Part shown: in pieces, positions 23,207-33,582 of the stretch
How the letters are laid out: every line of letters starts with the position of its first letter
Position numbering within the stretch: position 1 is the stretch's first letter
Origin: Paraphysoderma sedebokerense
Taxonomy: Eukaryota > Blastocladiomycota > Physodermatomycetes > Physodermatales > Physodermataceae
DNA length: 64,000 nt
Direction: 5' to 3'
Assembly: GCA_025602915.1 (NCBI GenBank)
Contig: JAHLJZ010000109.1
Location: 1-64,000 of the forward strand
The notes under the pieces: generated by a model
Database searches by the model: none
What the model saw: only the letters and a program-made list of their open reading frames with translations
What the model was told of the DNA's origin: nothing
Made by a program: the position numbers and the translations under genes

Positions 23207-26200
23207 CTACTTCATCAATACATCCGGTCCCATCCCGTACAACAATTCTATCCCATTCAACTCTCTAAAAGTCTTCAACCCAGATTCTAACGAACGATTC
23301 AAAAACAAAACAACAAAAGAATGGTAGTTTGATGTTAGATTTCGCAAGTGTACAGATTAACAAGGAGAAAAAAGACGATGTATGAAAATAACATACCAGA
23401 TTGACACAACCTCGCCGACGCGATCGCTAAATTCTTAATACTTTGTTGTACAACTTTTCTTGATCGAGTTTTAGATTCTTGATCTTGCTCACCGACTCCA
23501 TGACCGTGACCGTGAAGGTAACCGAATTTCATCGTTGGTGTGGACATTGAAATCAGGGTGGTAAGTGGACCTTGTTGGTCTTTTAACGTTCGCATGATAA
23601 AAATGATATCCGTCATGAGTTGTTTGGTTCCTAGAATTTGAGCATTTGAAACTAAAATCGAATAAATAATTGTCAAGTTAACAATTTCATCTCAACACGA
23701 AACAAAATGATCATTGAATTGCCTGATAGGAAATTGGGTAAACCAAAACAAAGGATAGAAAACAGTTAACTCACCGTCTCTGCCACACTCGGCGATACAC
23801 AGTCCTAAATTTCCCAACAATTTCAACTTGATCTCCAAATCAAAATGACTACTTTCTTCCCTTCCACTTTCACATTTCTTTCTCTCCACTATCTCAACTA
23901 CTTCCCTCCTCAAAATGCTCATCATCTCTTCAAACTGCTCAAACCCTCCCCGTTTCCAAACCTGTATCAAACTTTTTCCGTCTTGATCGTCTCCGTTCCA
24001 GTTTCCGTTCATTGACGATTCAATTAAATTGATAAAAGCCAACAACCCCGCGTTCAGAACGTTCAAATCAACCTTTATACTGTCTACTTTCCTCTCATCG
24101 TGTTGTAAATTTTCCATCAGTCGATACAACAACTCTAAAAATCCGCATAAGATAGTACCCGTCATCAACCGTTTCGAGGAACCCAATTTCTTGAAATCAA
24201 ACCAAGGTGTACGTAATAGCCGAGAGAAAACTAAAATGGTATAATCCGGAACAACTCCTCCAACCTTCCACTCTGATTTTAATAAATTCAAAGCATCAAG
24301 TGCCACCTGGAACAATTTTTCAAAAGATTGTATCAATGTTTCCAGGTTTGGCGGATGCGTCTGTAACCGTGTCGAGTCGACGTTGGAAACGGTAAAAGTG
24401 ATTAAATTGTAACAAGATTGTAACCATTTTGGCAACAATTTTTGTACATTCGAAGAAACCGGTGTTGATTTGTCGTAAAAGTAGTCGGTGAGTCGACACA
24501 AAACCTCCAAATGCATCTTGACGACCTCAACGATTGTATCATTGAAGGATTCTTGATGAGTATTTGATTTTGTAGACTTGTAATGAGAATAAGGTACACC
24601 CATCACCACACAGTCGATGATGTCCGCGACCAGCATCAATTCTTGTACATCCAAATTCGTCAAATATGTTTTTCCGCTCTTGGTAGCTACCATCCCGGTC
24701 CACTGTTTCAAAAACTTTCGGATACCGTTCATGATATCCACCGCTGGGATTTGAAACAGATTCAATAGAACGACTAGTTCCGGGATCCGATTCTTATTCA
24801 ATGGTTTGTCCGTCGTCGGTTGCGGAGTTGACGATTTGGCCCCAGATTGAACTAAACAGTGACAAATCTTTAACCAATTGGTAGAACCCGAAAATTGCAT
24901 TTGTCTCGTAAGCAACCGTCCCAACGCTAGTTTCACTGATAACGTTGTTTCAAAGACGAGGTGGTTCCAAAACTCTTCATATGGTGTTAACTGTTCAATT
25001 AGTTCAATGAAGTCATTGAAATCGGATTCAGCAGTCCCTGTAGTGTTTGGTTCGAGTCGTTGCAGGGCAAGTTTAACCCAGGGTATTATTTCTAGTTTGG
25101 ATTCGTTATCATGCTTGACGATGACTGTGAATAAAGCCGCGATAGAATCAATATTTGACATTGTCGTCGCCGTGGACAGCTTTTCGTAGAAATTTAAGTG
25201 ACGGAGAAGTGAGAAAAATGTCGGGTCAGAGGATAACAGGATGCGGAAGGATTCAAGGAGGTTGAATTTTCGATTAGGATTTGGAGAGGGAGCAGATGAA
25301 ATTGAATCGATGATAGTATCCACGAACTTCTCCAACACTTCAAATTGCCCATCTTTTTTCAACTCCATTTGAACTTTTTCTTTCTCTTCCTCTCGAATCT
25401 TCTCCTCCCGTATCATTTTTAACATATTATCGATCTCTTCAACCGTTGTAACAGTTGTCTTACCTACCCCACCCGCTTTATTCTCTGCTTCATTACCGAC
25501 CTCTTTCAACACAATCTTTAATATTTCTCCCCATTTCATCGCTTCATCGTAGACTTTTTTCCCTCTCCACGCTTCAATAACCCGCCAATACGATTTCAAC
25601 CAATACCGATCCAACTCAATCGCCTTTTCGCAATCTTGAATCGCTTCATCGTATTTGGATAGTTTAAGGAACGCTAAAGCTCTGTTAGTGTATAAATTAG
25701 GAGTGGGTTTCGGTCGCGATGGTTTAATCGTTGGGAAAGCAAAATTGAATTTTGATAGTGACGGGATACCAACCGAAGGGGACGACGGTGGAGAGGGAAG
25801 TTCGAACGATTCAATTGCTGAGGTATAAAATTGGATTGCCGATTCATAGTTCCCAGATTTAAATGCTTGATTGCCATCTTTGTTGTGTCTGGTTGAAGCC
25901 GAATGAATAAAAGAGTAATAACCATCTTCTTGTGTCGAAACGGGTATAGATTTTGGCTTTGATTTTGGCTTTGATTTTGAATTACCAGCCGATCCATTCT
26001 TCTTATTCGTTGATACCGTTGTTGATGTCGACGAATTTGATTTCGACGGTTTCTTCTCTGTCACAGACTCCGAATCTGATTCACCATCCGATATCCTTTC
26101 AAACATAGAATAATCTATCACACCCTTTTTAGCGGTTTGTGAGGTGACCTTAACCTTGGTCACCTCATCGCTTTTCGTTACCGTTTTCTCTTTCTTCGCA

Positions 26201-26337
26201 TCCTTCAAATTCACGTTACCGTTATCCAACCTTTTGACGGTTTCCAAAATCTCGGTTCGATTCTTGATTTCGACTTGTTTGACTTCATCTTCTACGTCTT
26301 TTCCTGTTAATATATCGTCCATTTTCTTTGCTATCAT
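23207..26337 (-). CDS. TTC12: TTC12-like TPR/armadillo protein
   Basis: In animals and other ciliated eukaryotes TTC12 is a cytoplasmic factor needed to assemble axonemal dynein arms. Three exons fit: 26337-23775, 23651-23397 and 23286-23207, giving 965 aa. The N-terminus (DDILTGKDVEDEVKQVEIKN) parallels the short helix that opens TTC12. A Lys/Ser-rich linker follows. TPR units lie at about residues 149-275 (NKDGNQAFKSGNYESAIQFY, NLYTNRALAFLKLSKYDEAI, YWRVIEAWRGKKVYDEAM). The remaining ~600 residues are helical and ARM-like, ending LLGNLGLCIAECG, then NLAIASARL and FRELNGIELLYG, which matches the TTC12 end. The frame is open further upstream, but that part is hydrophobic and AT-rich, so I start at MIAKKMDDIL. 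An UNC45/She4-type chaperone was the alternative; the terminal blocks favour TTC12. Confidence 0.75.
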
Positions 26338-27226
26338 CCATAAAAAGAGATATATATCAAATTTATCAAAGCAAAACAAAATAAACAAATAAAAGAAATA
26401 GCGTGTAAGGCAGTTAATCTGTTGTAATTGCATGTTAAACTTGCTTATGGTGAAAATAAAGATTCCACCAAACAATCAGCCAAAGACAAAATCGAATGTA
26501 TATTTTAAAAAAAATAATGGGGCTATCGAAACAGAACATGTCGGAGAAAAAACCACAAAAATCAATACGAACTGAAATCGTCTACCCATGATTCAAATTC
26601 TTCAATCTCGTCCATCAATTCTTCTGAATTCATATCTTATGTTGTCTGCTTGTATCGGTGCAATGAGACCTGAATATTTAAATGATTTTGCAAATAAATT
26701 AAATGTTTGTAGAGGAATAAAGGAACTGTGTCGTCGCGAAAAGGTTGATCGAGAAGCCACTTGAAGTTTATGGTGGGAAGATCGAATTGACAATCTCTAG
26801 TAGGGTTATTGCCACCAACTGACTACGTTCACCGAAATTAAAGGGTCAGTATGTAAATAAATAATACAGGCAATATTGGATCTGGACTATTATGTGATTA
26901 CATAGCTTGAGATGCTGTCTGTCGCATTCAATAACATCCAACTCTCTCGCAAAGATTTTTCTCGAAACTTTTTTGGAGTTGACGCATTCAGTTTCACGGA
27001 TTATTTCTATTCCAACAGGAAATTTCCTTTATATTACAGATGCTGCTGATGAATTATTAAATATAATTGCACTTTGTAGAATAGCATACTTTTACAATCA
27101 ACAAGCACGGATGTGTACACACAACTTTGATATCGTGTCGGAGTCGTAATTCACTTTTTCAATATATACATCGGTCGATCAAAGCCTACAATTCATATGA
27201 AAATTTTGTTGACGGATCAATGACAG
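26338..27226. other. Intergenic between TTC12-like and Bin3-type genes
   Basis: AT-rich, with no supported gene. A short minus-strand frame reading MNSEELMDEIEEFESWVDDF lies near 26630-26565. It has an ATG and an acidic character but no upstream exon I can defend, so it is left uncalled. Confidence 0.4.
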
Positions 27227-28603
27227 TCATAGCCTAAAGAGTGAATCAGACAAACCTTTTTCCCCATTTCCTACTGGTTCTTTTGTCTCAAAGGAGGAAA
27301 ATTTCACATCTTTCAAAAGATACCCAACGAATTGCTCTGGTTTGAGTTGAATGGTTTTATAGTTTTTCACAAATTTCTGATATATAATGATTAATCAAGA
27401 GGGCATACAGTTATCAACCTAGGAACAACAATAATGCAAGACGAACAAATCAACATACGGGACTCCATCCAATTTTTTTGCTATACGAATTCCAACTCTG
27501 AGGCTCCAATATCAAAGACCCATCGGGTTTAAGTAACCGATAGCAAGTATGAAAGAACTCTTTAATACCGGCATCTCCGTGATGCAGATGGATCCATTTC
27601 GTGATACTTAACCTAAATCAAACGGTACCTAGTTGAGTGAATAATACAAGTATCGACATACTAATTCGGGACCTACGCTAATACCACATCAAAGTAGCCG
27701 TTCCACTCTTGATTTAGCAAAAAATTGCTTCTAAAAGTTGGCGCCATGATATCCGCATCTCGAAAGACTATATTCGTTGGAAACTTAGGCTCGGCAATTT
27801 CTTCATCTTTCAGCGGCCTGTTTGGAACCGGACGCTGAATTTGCGGTACGAATCCATACATGTAAGAGACACAACTAGGAAAATGCTCTAACTCTTCTTG
27901 TATTTCGTTGGTATTCGAAAGCCCAAGTGAAATCGAAGGGACCGCAAAATCTGGCTTTTGGATAGAAAACCTAGCAGAACAATGGTTTCGTGCTTTCTTG
28001 ATGAGTTTCTGGTCAATATCGATTCCCAGAATGTACGAAGGTCGCAATAGTTGTGCTATCGGAAGAGAACGTAAATCAACAGATCATTAGATCACAAATC
28101 ATTCGAGATCCGAGATTTTCATCTCACAGCAGACTACATCAACGCAACTTTTTAAACTAAACTTTCCCTTTTAATTTGAAACTGAGTAGTTCTCTCAGTT
28201 GTAAACAATAAATACCTATATCAACCGTTACAGCTCCAGAGTTGCACCCCACATCAAGACATTTTTTTCCTTCGAACAAACTTGAATCTAAACTCCTCAA
28301 TCTCGGATCTATCAATCCGTCTTGTTTCTTACTCCGATACCCATAATAACCGGAATAGTTCCCATAAATCGGGTATTTTGAATCTTCTGAAAAACTAGGA
28401 TATTCTGGCCTTCGTGGCACGGAGCCAGATTGCAGCTTACTAGCGAATTTTATGGGATCACGATGAGTGAATTTTAAATTTACGGTTTTCTTGCGCCGGG
28501 TTGACTGTTCTGGGCAGGCCAGACGACGAGGAATGAAATATGGATTCGGAAGTGTGCGATTGACATGATCTGAAGCCATCGACATGAATTTATCTGAGGT
28601 CAA
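27227..28603 (-). CDS. MEPCE: Bin3/MEPCE-type RNA 5' gamma-phosphate methyltransferase
   Basis: This SAM-dependent family methylates the 5' gamma-phosphate of Pol III RNAs such as 7SK and U6; in fission yeast the relative Bmc1 works with telomerase RNA and U6. Four exons fit: 28603-28216, 28055-27677, 27612-27459 and 27376-27227, giving 356 aa. The family signature [11 protein letters not shown] precedes the SAM-binding motif [15 protein letters not shown] and the acidic strand end ILGIDID. Later come [17 protein letters not shown] (catalytic loop region), [20 protein letters not shown] and, after the last intron, [15 protein letters not shown], all typical of Bin3 proteins. The internal insert between the SAM motif and the catalytic block is rich in Pro and Glu. 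The gene is intact. Confidence 0.9.
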
Positions 28604-29044
28604 TAATTGTTATGGGTTTATGAGACTCGAGTCGGGCACAGAGCAATGGGCGGAACGTTTGATCGTTCGTTCAATTTAAGGCTTTTCTGTGTCCTGTAGA
28701 ACAATCCGTGTTCCTTGCGAGCATAGCAAGAAGTATCTGACAACCACTTTGAAATCATCATGACCTAAAGAAAGATACAACGGAATTGTGTTATGCCTTT
28801 TTCTGCTTGGGCTCAAATGGGCTGGAGCTGCGTATATTGTGTAAAGTCCACCCCTGCAAGTCAAGGCCTGCTTGCAACATTAGATAAGACGAAACCAACA
28901 CCATAGACTGGAAAATTGGCATACAAAGTAACATTGGTGCTGTTACATTATCCACCCTCAATTTATTAAAGGACAGAAGGACACCTTACCTTCATTCGCG
29001 CATTGCGCGCTCGTACTGACGGTTCCGGTGTGTAAAACGACAGA
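28604..29044. promoter_or_regulatory. Divergent promoter region
   Basis: It lies between the Bin3-type gene (minus) and the first twelve-TM gene (plus). No coding feature is supported. CATTCGCGCATTGCGCGC near 28990-29010 is a GC-rich, partly palindromic spot just upstream of the plus-strand start. Confidence 0.4.
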
Positions 29045-30577
29045 ATGCCCAACAACGGTTTAATGCGTTCGCTTCTCAAAACATATCAGGGCTTAGAAGT
29101 GGAGGAATTTTCAAATGTCTTGCTGCTCGAATTCTCCTCGAAGGAAAAGGAACTCCAATATATCAAAGACTCTGTAACAGCGGCCCGCGCAGTGACCAAC
29201 ATTCGGCACTCTGCGTTGAGCATTCTTATTTTGGCCTCTTTGGTATTTGCACAGTCCAATATTACCGTCGGCAGTGCTATTGCATATGCATTTCAAGTGA
29301 TACTGTGTTTGTCAGTCTACGTACTGACGTATTTTCTCAGACGAGCGACAGTATTAGAGAATTTTGGTAGACTGGTCTCACTAGCGATAGGACTACTTTT
29401 ACTTACACCCATTTTACAACAAGGATTATCAAGCAGATATCGCTCAACTGAGAAGGAAGTGATGGAAGCCTACGATATAGATGTCAATTTCTCATTTTTA
29501 TATTTTGCAACGTTGATTTTGGTGCCTGTCACCATAAGGAACTGCATTCAGCTATCGACTACATTTGTGTTGGGTTACATTTTCGTCACTTTATCGCTCT
29601 TTCCGTCTGAGAGCATCGGCTTGAAATTCCTGTTATCTGTGTCAGCCTCTGCTGCTTATAGTATCAATGGAATTCTATCAATGTACTGGTTGGAACTAGA
29701 ACGAAGGCAGACATGGCTTTTTAATTCTCGAATCACCCCCAAACTAAAGTCGAAATATTTCGTTCCCTCGACTGAATATCCACCAAACACTTCAGTCAAG
29801 CAATTTTTTCGAAATGCATACTACAAAGTTACCAATAGAAAACGTCTGGTGAAGGAAGTTCGACCGGAATTTCATAGATTTACTGTCGAAACTGTGCGCG
29901 ACAGATTTCCATTCTTAGTTTCCACTTATATTGTTATCACCATAATGAATCTGCTACGTCATTACATGCTTACTTTAAAAGGCACTAGAGATGGCATTAT
30001 GATTGGTTTAGGAGCATCAGTATTTCTGGTTGGGCTTGCTGGTTGGATTGGCAATCGACGGTGGGAAACTACATTTCCCTGCTTTGTCGCATTCTCCTTG
30101 TTTTCGGTTTTATTTGCGTTTGCCTCTACTTACGAGATAATTATCCTGGATGGACATATATCCTTCTACAACTTCCTGTTTCCCTTGTTTGATGTGGCCA
30201 TAACAGCTTACATTCCGCCGCATACATCGCTTCTAATGTACTGGATCGTAGCTATATGCTCCATTTTCTTCTCGCTGGCGTGCACCAATTTTCAGCTTCT
30301 AAATCGTGAATTAGTTATACCCCTGATGGGCGGATTGCCAGCATTATTGATATGCTGGCTCCCTCTATTTGGTGCATCCATTCTTCGAAAAGAGTTACTG
30401 CAAGAGTTGTATCATGCCAGAAAAGTCAGCGGGGAGTTATCAAATGACGAAGTTGCCTTGAAAGAGGTCAAGCTTGACTTCGTTACTGCATTTCGTTCAT
30501 CAGTTTTAGACTTGCTTCATCAGCCTGAGAATGTCATGGATAAAGGCAAAACGGCGTCCCATTCCATTGAAAAATAA
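29045..30577 (+). CDS. Twelve-TM membrane protein, tandem paralogue 1
   Basis: I do not recognise a named family. The gene has one exon and 510 aa. A short N-terminal segment (EVEEFSNVLLLEFSSKEKEL) precedes about six membrane helices at residues 55-225. A basic loop follows (LELERRQTWLFNSRITPKL), then VRPEFHRFTVETVRDRFPFL, which leads into six more helices at about 280-450, and a cytoplasmic tail beginning RKELLQELYHARKVSGEL. So it is built of two six-helix halves. Each half ends in a charged segment, which recalls the six-helix membrane anchors of class III adenylyl cyclases, but no cyclase or kinase domain follows. It shares most of its length with the next gene. Location: a cellular membrane. 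Confidence 0.75.
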   Translation: MPNNGLMRSLLKTYQGLEVEEFSNVLLLEFSSKEKELQYIKDSVTAARAVTNIRHSALSILILASLVFAQSNITVGSAIAYAFQVILCLSVYVLTYFLRRATVLENFGRLVSLAIGLLLLTPILQQGLSSRYRSTEKEVMEAYDIDVNFSFLYFATLILVPVTIRNCIQLSTTFVLGYIFVTLSLFPSESIGLKFLLSVSASAAYSINGILSMYWLELERRQTWLFNSRITPKLKSKYFVPSTEYPPNTSVKQFFRNAYYKVTNRKRLVKEVRPEFHRFTVETVRDRFPFLVSTYIVITIMNLLRHYMLTLKGTRDGIMIGLGASVFLVGLAGWIGNRRWETTFPCFVAFSLFSVLFAFASTYEIIILDGHISFYNFLFPLFDVAITAYIPPHTSLLMYWIVAICSIFFSLACTNFQLLNRELVIPLMGGLPALLICWLPLFGASILRKELLQELYHARKVSGELSNDEVALKEVKLDFVTAFRSSVLDLLHQPENVMDKGKTASHSIEK

Positions 30578-31397
30578 GTGATTTTAGGGTGCCGATTTTT
30601 TTGGCGAACGCTCTCTTATGATCGCCCTAAAGATAGAATACGATGAAAAGTATTGATGCCAGTAGGAATTGGATACTAAATGTATATAATTTGGACGCAT
30701 TCCAAATGAATGATGTATCAACATGCCGTATCGAGGATTCGTTAACAGAGTGGAGCTGAATCAGATCAATACTAGTAATACGTACATGCTGTATGAAAAT
30801 AGATTGTCGGGTTATGATTCTGCGCTTTTTCATCTTCCACTTAAAACAGAATATACTTCTTCTGTCCGAAATAACTTAAAGCTTCAGATGTATCTCAGTA
30901 TGACAACATCCGACCAGATCATGGAGGATTGGTCAGTCCAACATCCGCGTCTCTTTGGACGTACCCCTCTAAATAATTGATATGACGAAGCCTTGAGTTA
31001 ATAAAATTAAATTCTGTCCTCAATCATTATCGTTAATATATAACACAAATGCATCGAGAACTCATTTAAGAATATCCGCATTATCACCTGGCAATGGTCA
31101 CATGTGGCCTGTGGAGTGTGGGGTCACCTCAGCATCGATCTTAGTAGCTCAACCGGGCCCGAAATTGTTTAAATTTCATGAAACAGAACATAGTCGCACA
31201 TAAGCCATATAGAGAAAAGTGGGAGTATGTCTTACCTCATTAAATCTCTCAATGCATATTAAAAGTTTGGCAAGTGCAGTCGTCCCATTCATCGCAACAC
31301 AACTTCTTGCGGCCTTGCCCTACGTCTTACACAAACGGGCTCTCTAAATTTGGCGAAGTTAAAGCGCTTTAGTTAGGACCTTTGCCCAGAAGATATC
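30578..31397. other. Intergenic between paralogues 1 and 2
   Basis: About 820 bp with no supported gene. A plus-strand open frame at 30723-30980 has no recognisable motif and I treat it as chance. Promoter elements of paralogue 2 presumably lie in the right half. Confidence 0.4.
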
Positions 31398-32948
31398 ATG
31401 CCACCTGACAGTTTAATACGCTCATTTCTCAAGACATACCAAGGGTTAGACGTAGACGAGTTTTCAAATGTTTTGTTACTCGAATTCTGCTCTCAGGAAA
31501 AGGAACTCGAATACATCAGAGACATTGTCACTGCTCCCACCGCCATAGGGTTTATGAGAGTTTCTTGTTGGAGTATCCTTATTATGGCCTCTATCGTATT
31601 CGCACAGTCTATTGCTTCTGGCAGCATTATAACGTTTGCAGCGCAGGCAATACTCTGCCTCAGTGTATACTCATTGACGTATCACTTACAACGCGTCGCG
31701 GTTCTAAATAATTTTGGTAGACTTGTGGCCTTAGCGATAGGGTTACATCTGCTTACGCCAATTCTTCAAGTAGGATTGTCTGTTCGATTACGATCCTCTG
31801 AAAATCAAAGCATAGAGCCATACGATATCGATGTTAATTTCTTTTTCTTCTACTTTTCCACACTGGTCTTGGTTCCGGTCACAGTCAGAAACTGTCTTCA
31901 TCTATCGAGTACATTTGTGCTTGGCTACATTTTCGTAACTTTATCGCTCTTTCCATCCGGAAGCATCGGTATAAAATTTTTTCTGTCTGTATTGGCTTCA
32001 ATAGCCTACAGCGTCAACGGATTTATATCAATGTACTGGATAGAATTAGAACGAAGGCAGACTTGGCTCATCAAATCTCGAATCGGCCCAAAGTTGAAGA
32101 CAAAATATTTTGTTCCCCCCGCGGAATATCCGCCAAAATTTGCAATCATACAGTATTATAAAGTTTTGTATTACAATATCAAAAACAGGAAGAAATTAGT
32201 GAAGGAAGTTAATCCCGAATTCCATGCATTTGCTGTTGAAACCGTCCGCGAAAGGTTTTTGTTCCTCGTTTTCACCTACATCGTCATCACAATATTGAGT
32301 ATACTACGACATTACCTGCTTACCACTAAAGGTTCTAGGGATGGGGTCATGATAGGCTTAGGCGTATCAGTGTTCTTTGTGGGCGCCTTAGCTTGGATTG
32401 CGAATCGACGTTGGAAAAGTACATTGCCGTGTTTTGCTGCCTTCACTATTTTCTCGGTTTTCTTTGCATTCGCGTCGACTTATGATATTGTGGTACTGAA
32501 AGGGGATATTGCATTCTACAATTTTCTTTTTCCGTTGTTTGATGTGGCTATAACAGCTTACATTCCACCGCATACATCACTTCTAATGTACTTGATTGTG
32601 GCAATTAGCTCCATCTTCTTCTCGCTGGCGTGCAATAATTTTCAGCTTCTAAATTGTGAACTAGTTATACCTCTGATTGGCGGATTACCATCATTATTAG
32701 TTTTCTGGTTTCCTCTTTACGGCGCTTCGGTTCTTCGAAAAGAGATATTGCAAGAATTGTTTCATGCCAGAAAAGTCAGTGGGGAGTTATCGAATAACGA
32801 TGTTGCTCTAAAAGGGTCCAAAGTAGAACTGATCTCCTTATTTCGAGGATCTGTCTTAAATGTGTTCCAGAAGTCGCATCGTTCAATACCGACTGGAGAC
32901 GATGTCAGTTCCCCTAATTGTCACCTCGCAACACCGAATGACCGATAG
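31398..32948 (+). CDS. Twelve-TM membrane protein, tandem paralogue 2
   Basis: A single-exon gene of 516 aa, collinear with the gene at 29045. Shared blocks include FSNVLLLEFCSQEKELEYI, DIDVNFFFFYFSTLVLVPVT, STFVLGYIFVTLSLFP, ELERRQTWLIKSRIGPKLK, FAVETVRERFLFLVFTYIVI, FYNFLFPLFDVAITAYIPPH and QELFHARKVSGELSNNDVAL. The helices and inter-helix motifs are the most conserved parts; the last 40 residues diverge. It has the same two-times-six helix layout. Function is unknown. The conserved aromatic and proline residues in the tenth helix region (FPLFDVAITAYIPP) suggest a structural or ligand-related constraint. Confidence 0.75.
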   Translation: MPPDSLIRSFLKTYQGLDVDEFSNVLLLEFCSQEKELEYIRDIVTAPTAIGFMRVSCWSILIMASIVFAQSIASGSIITFAAQAILCLSVYSLTYHLQRVAVLNNFGRLVALAIGLHLLTPILQVGLSVRLRSSENQSIEPYDIDVNFFFFYFSTLVLVPVTVRNCLHLSSTFVLGYIFVTLSLFPSGSIGIKFFLSVLASIAYSVNGFISMYWIELERRQTWLIKSRIGPKLKTKYFVPPAEYPPKFAIIQYYKVLYYNIKNRKKLVKEVNPEFHAFAVETVRERFLFLVFTYIVITILSILRHYLLTTKGSRDGVMIGLGVSVFFVGALAWIANRRWKSTLPCFAAFTIFSVFFAFASTYDIVVLKGDIAFYNFLFPLFDVAITAYIPPHTSLLMYLIVAISSIFFSLACNNFQLLNCELVIPLIGGLPSLLVFWFPLYGASVLRKEILQELFHARKVSGELSNNDVALKGSKVELISLFRGSVLNVFQKSHRSIPTGDDVSSPNCHLATPNDR

Positions 32949-33582
32949 GAATGTTTATGGGGCCATTCCACAAAAGCTAACTCAAGCCTTGATAATGCGA
33001 CATAATGTATATATTTGCTGAACTTCAACCGATAATAATGGTTGGCGTAAATTATTACGTACAGAATCCTTAAAACCAATCAATGCAAGCTAGAGGACAA
33101 GTAGTACACTGTACATAGGTGCAAGCTGTTGTAATAAATATGTCTATGCCACCAATTACGTTGTGAGTTTGTCATGCAAGGATGAATCGGTGGGACTCTT
33201 TGGTCTGGCAGTATCAGTTCAAGAATAGTTCTGTCTGCTTTGGCATTTGGCTGTCCCTATTTGGTATTCCAAATCAGTGGTCATAATTTTATATAACCCG
33301 CCTACAGAATTAGTTGAGGATTTCGAACTTTGAGGAAAGCCGGCGGCTACAGTTGGCCGATGAAGTATTTTGTTCTGAAGAGATTTATAATCTTCGATTC
33401 TTCGTACCGCGATTGCTGGCTCAACAGGGCGGGACGCGAACTAAATTTGCCTTTCCAGACGCAGAGCATAAATGAACGGATAAAATTTTATATACATATA
33501 GATGTTAAAATACTGAAAGTAGCTGCATTAATATCTCACCCCACTCTCTGTCAAGTCTTCTTGTCTCGTTCTTTATCGGATC
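32949..33582. other. Intergenic between paralogues 2 and 3
   Basis: No supported gene. A plus-strand frame at 33330-33749 overlaps the start of the third paralogue in another frame and has no motif. Confidence 0.4.

Noticed and set aside
23692-26475. Upstream extension of the TTC12-like frame beyond 26337
   Set aside because: The extra residues are hydrophobic and AT-driven, unlike the family N-terminus.
26565-26640. Short acidic minus-strand peptide MNSEELMDEIEEFESWVDDF
   Set aside because: It is too short, and no exon can be joined to it with confidence.
26907-27149. 80-codon plus-strand frame between the TTC12-like and Bin3-type genes
   Set aside because: No recognisable domain, no splice support, and composition like the flanking intergenic DNA.
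30723-30980. 85-codon plus-strand frame between the twelve-TM paralogues
   Set aside because: No similarity to the neighbours or to any family I know; probably chance.
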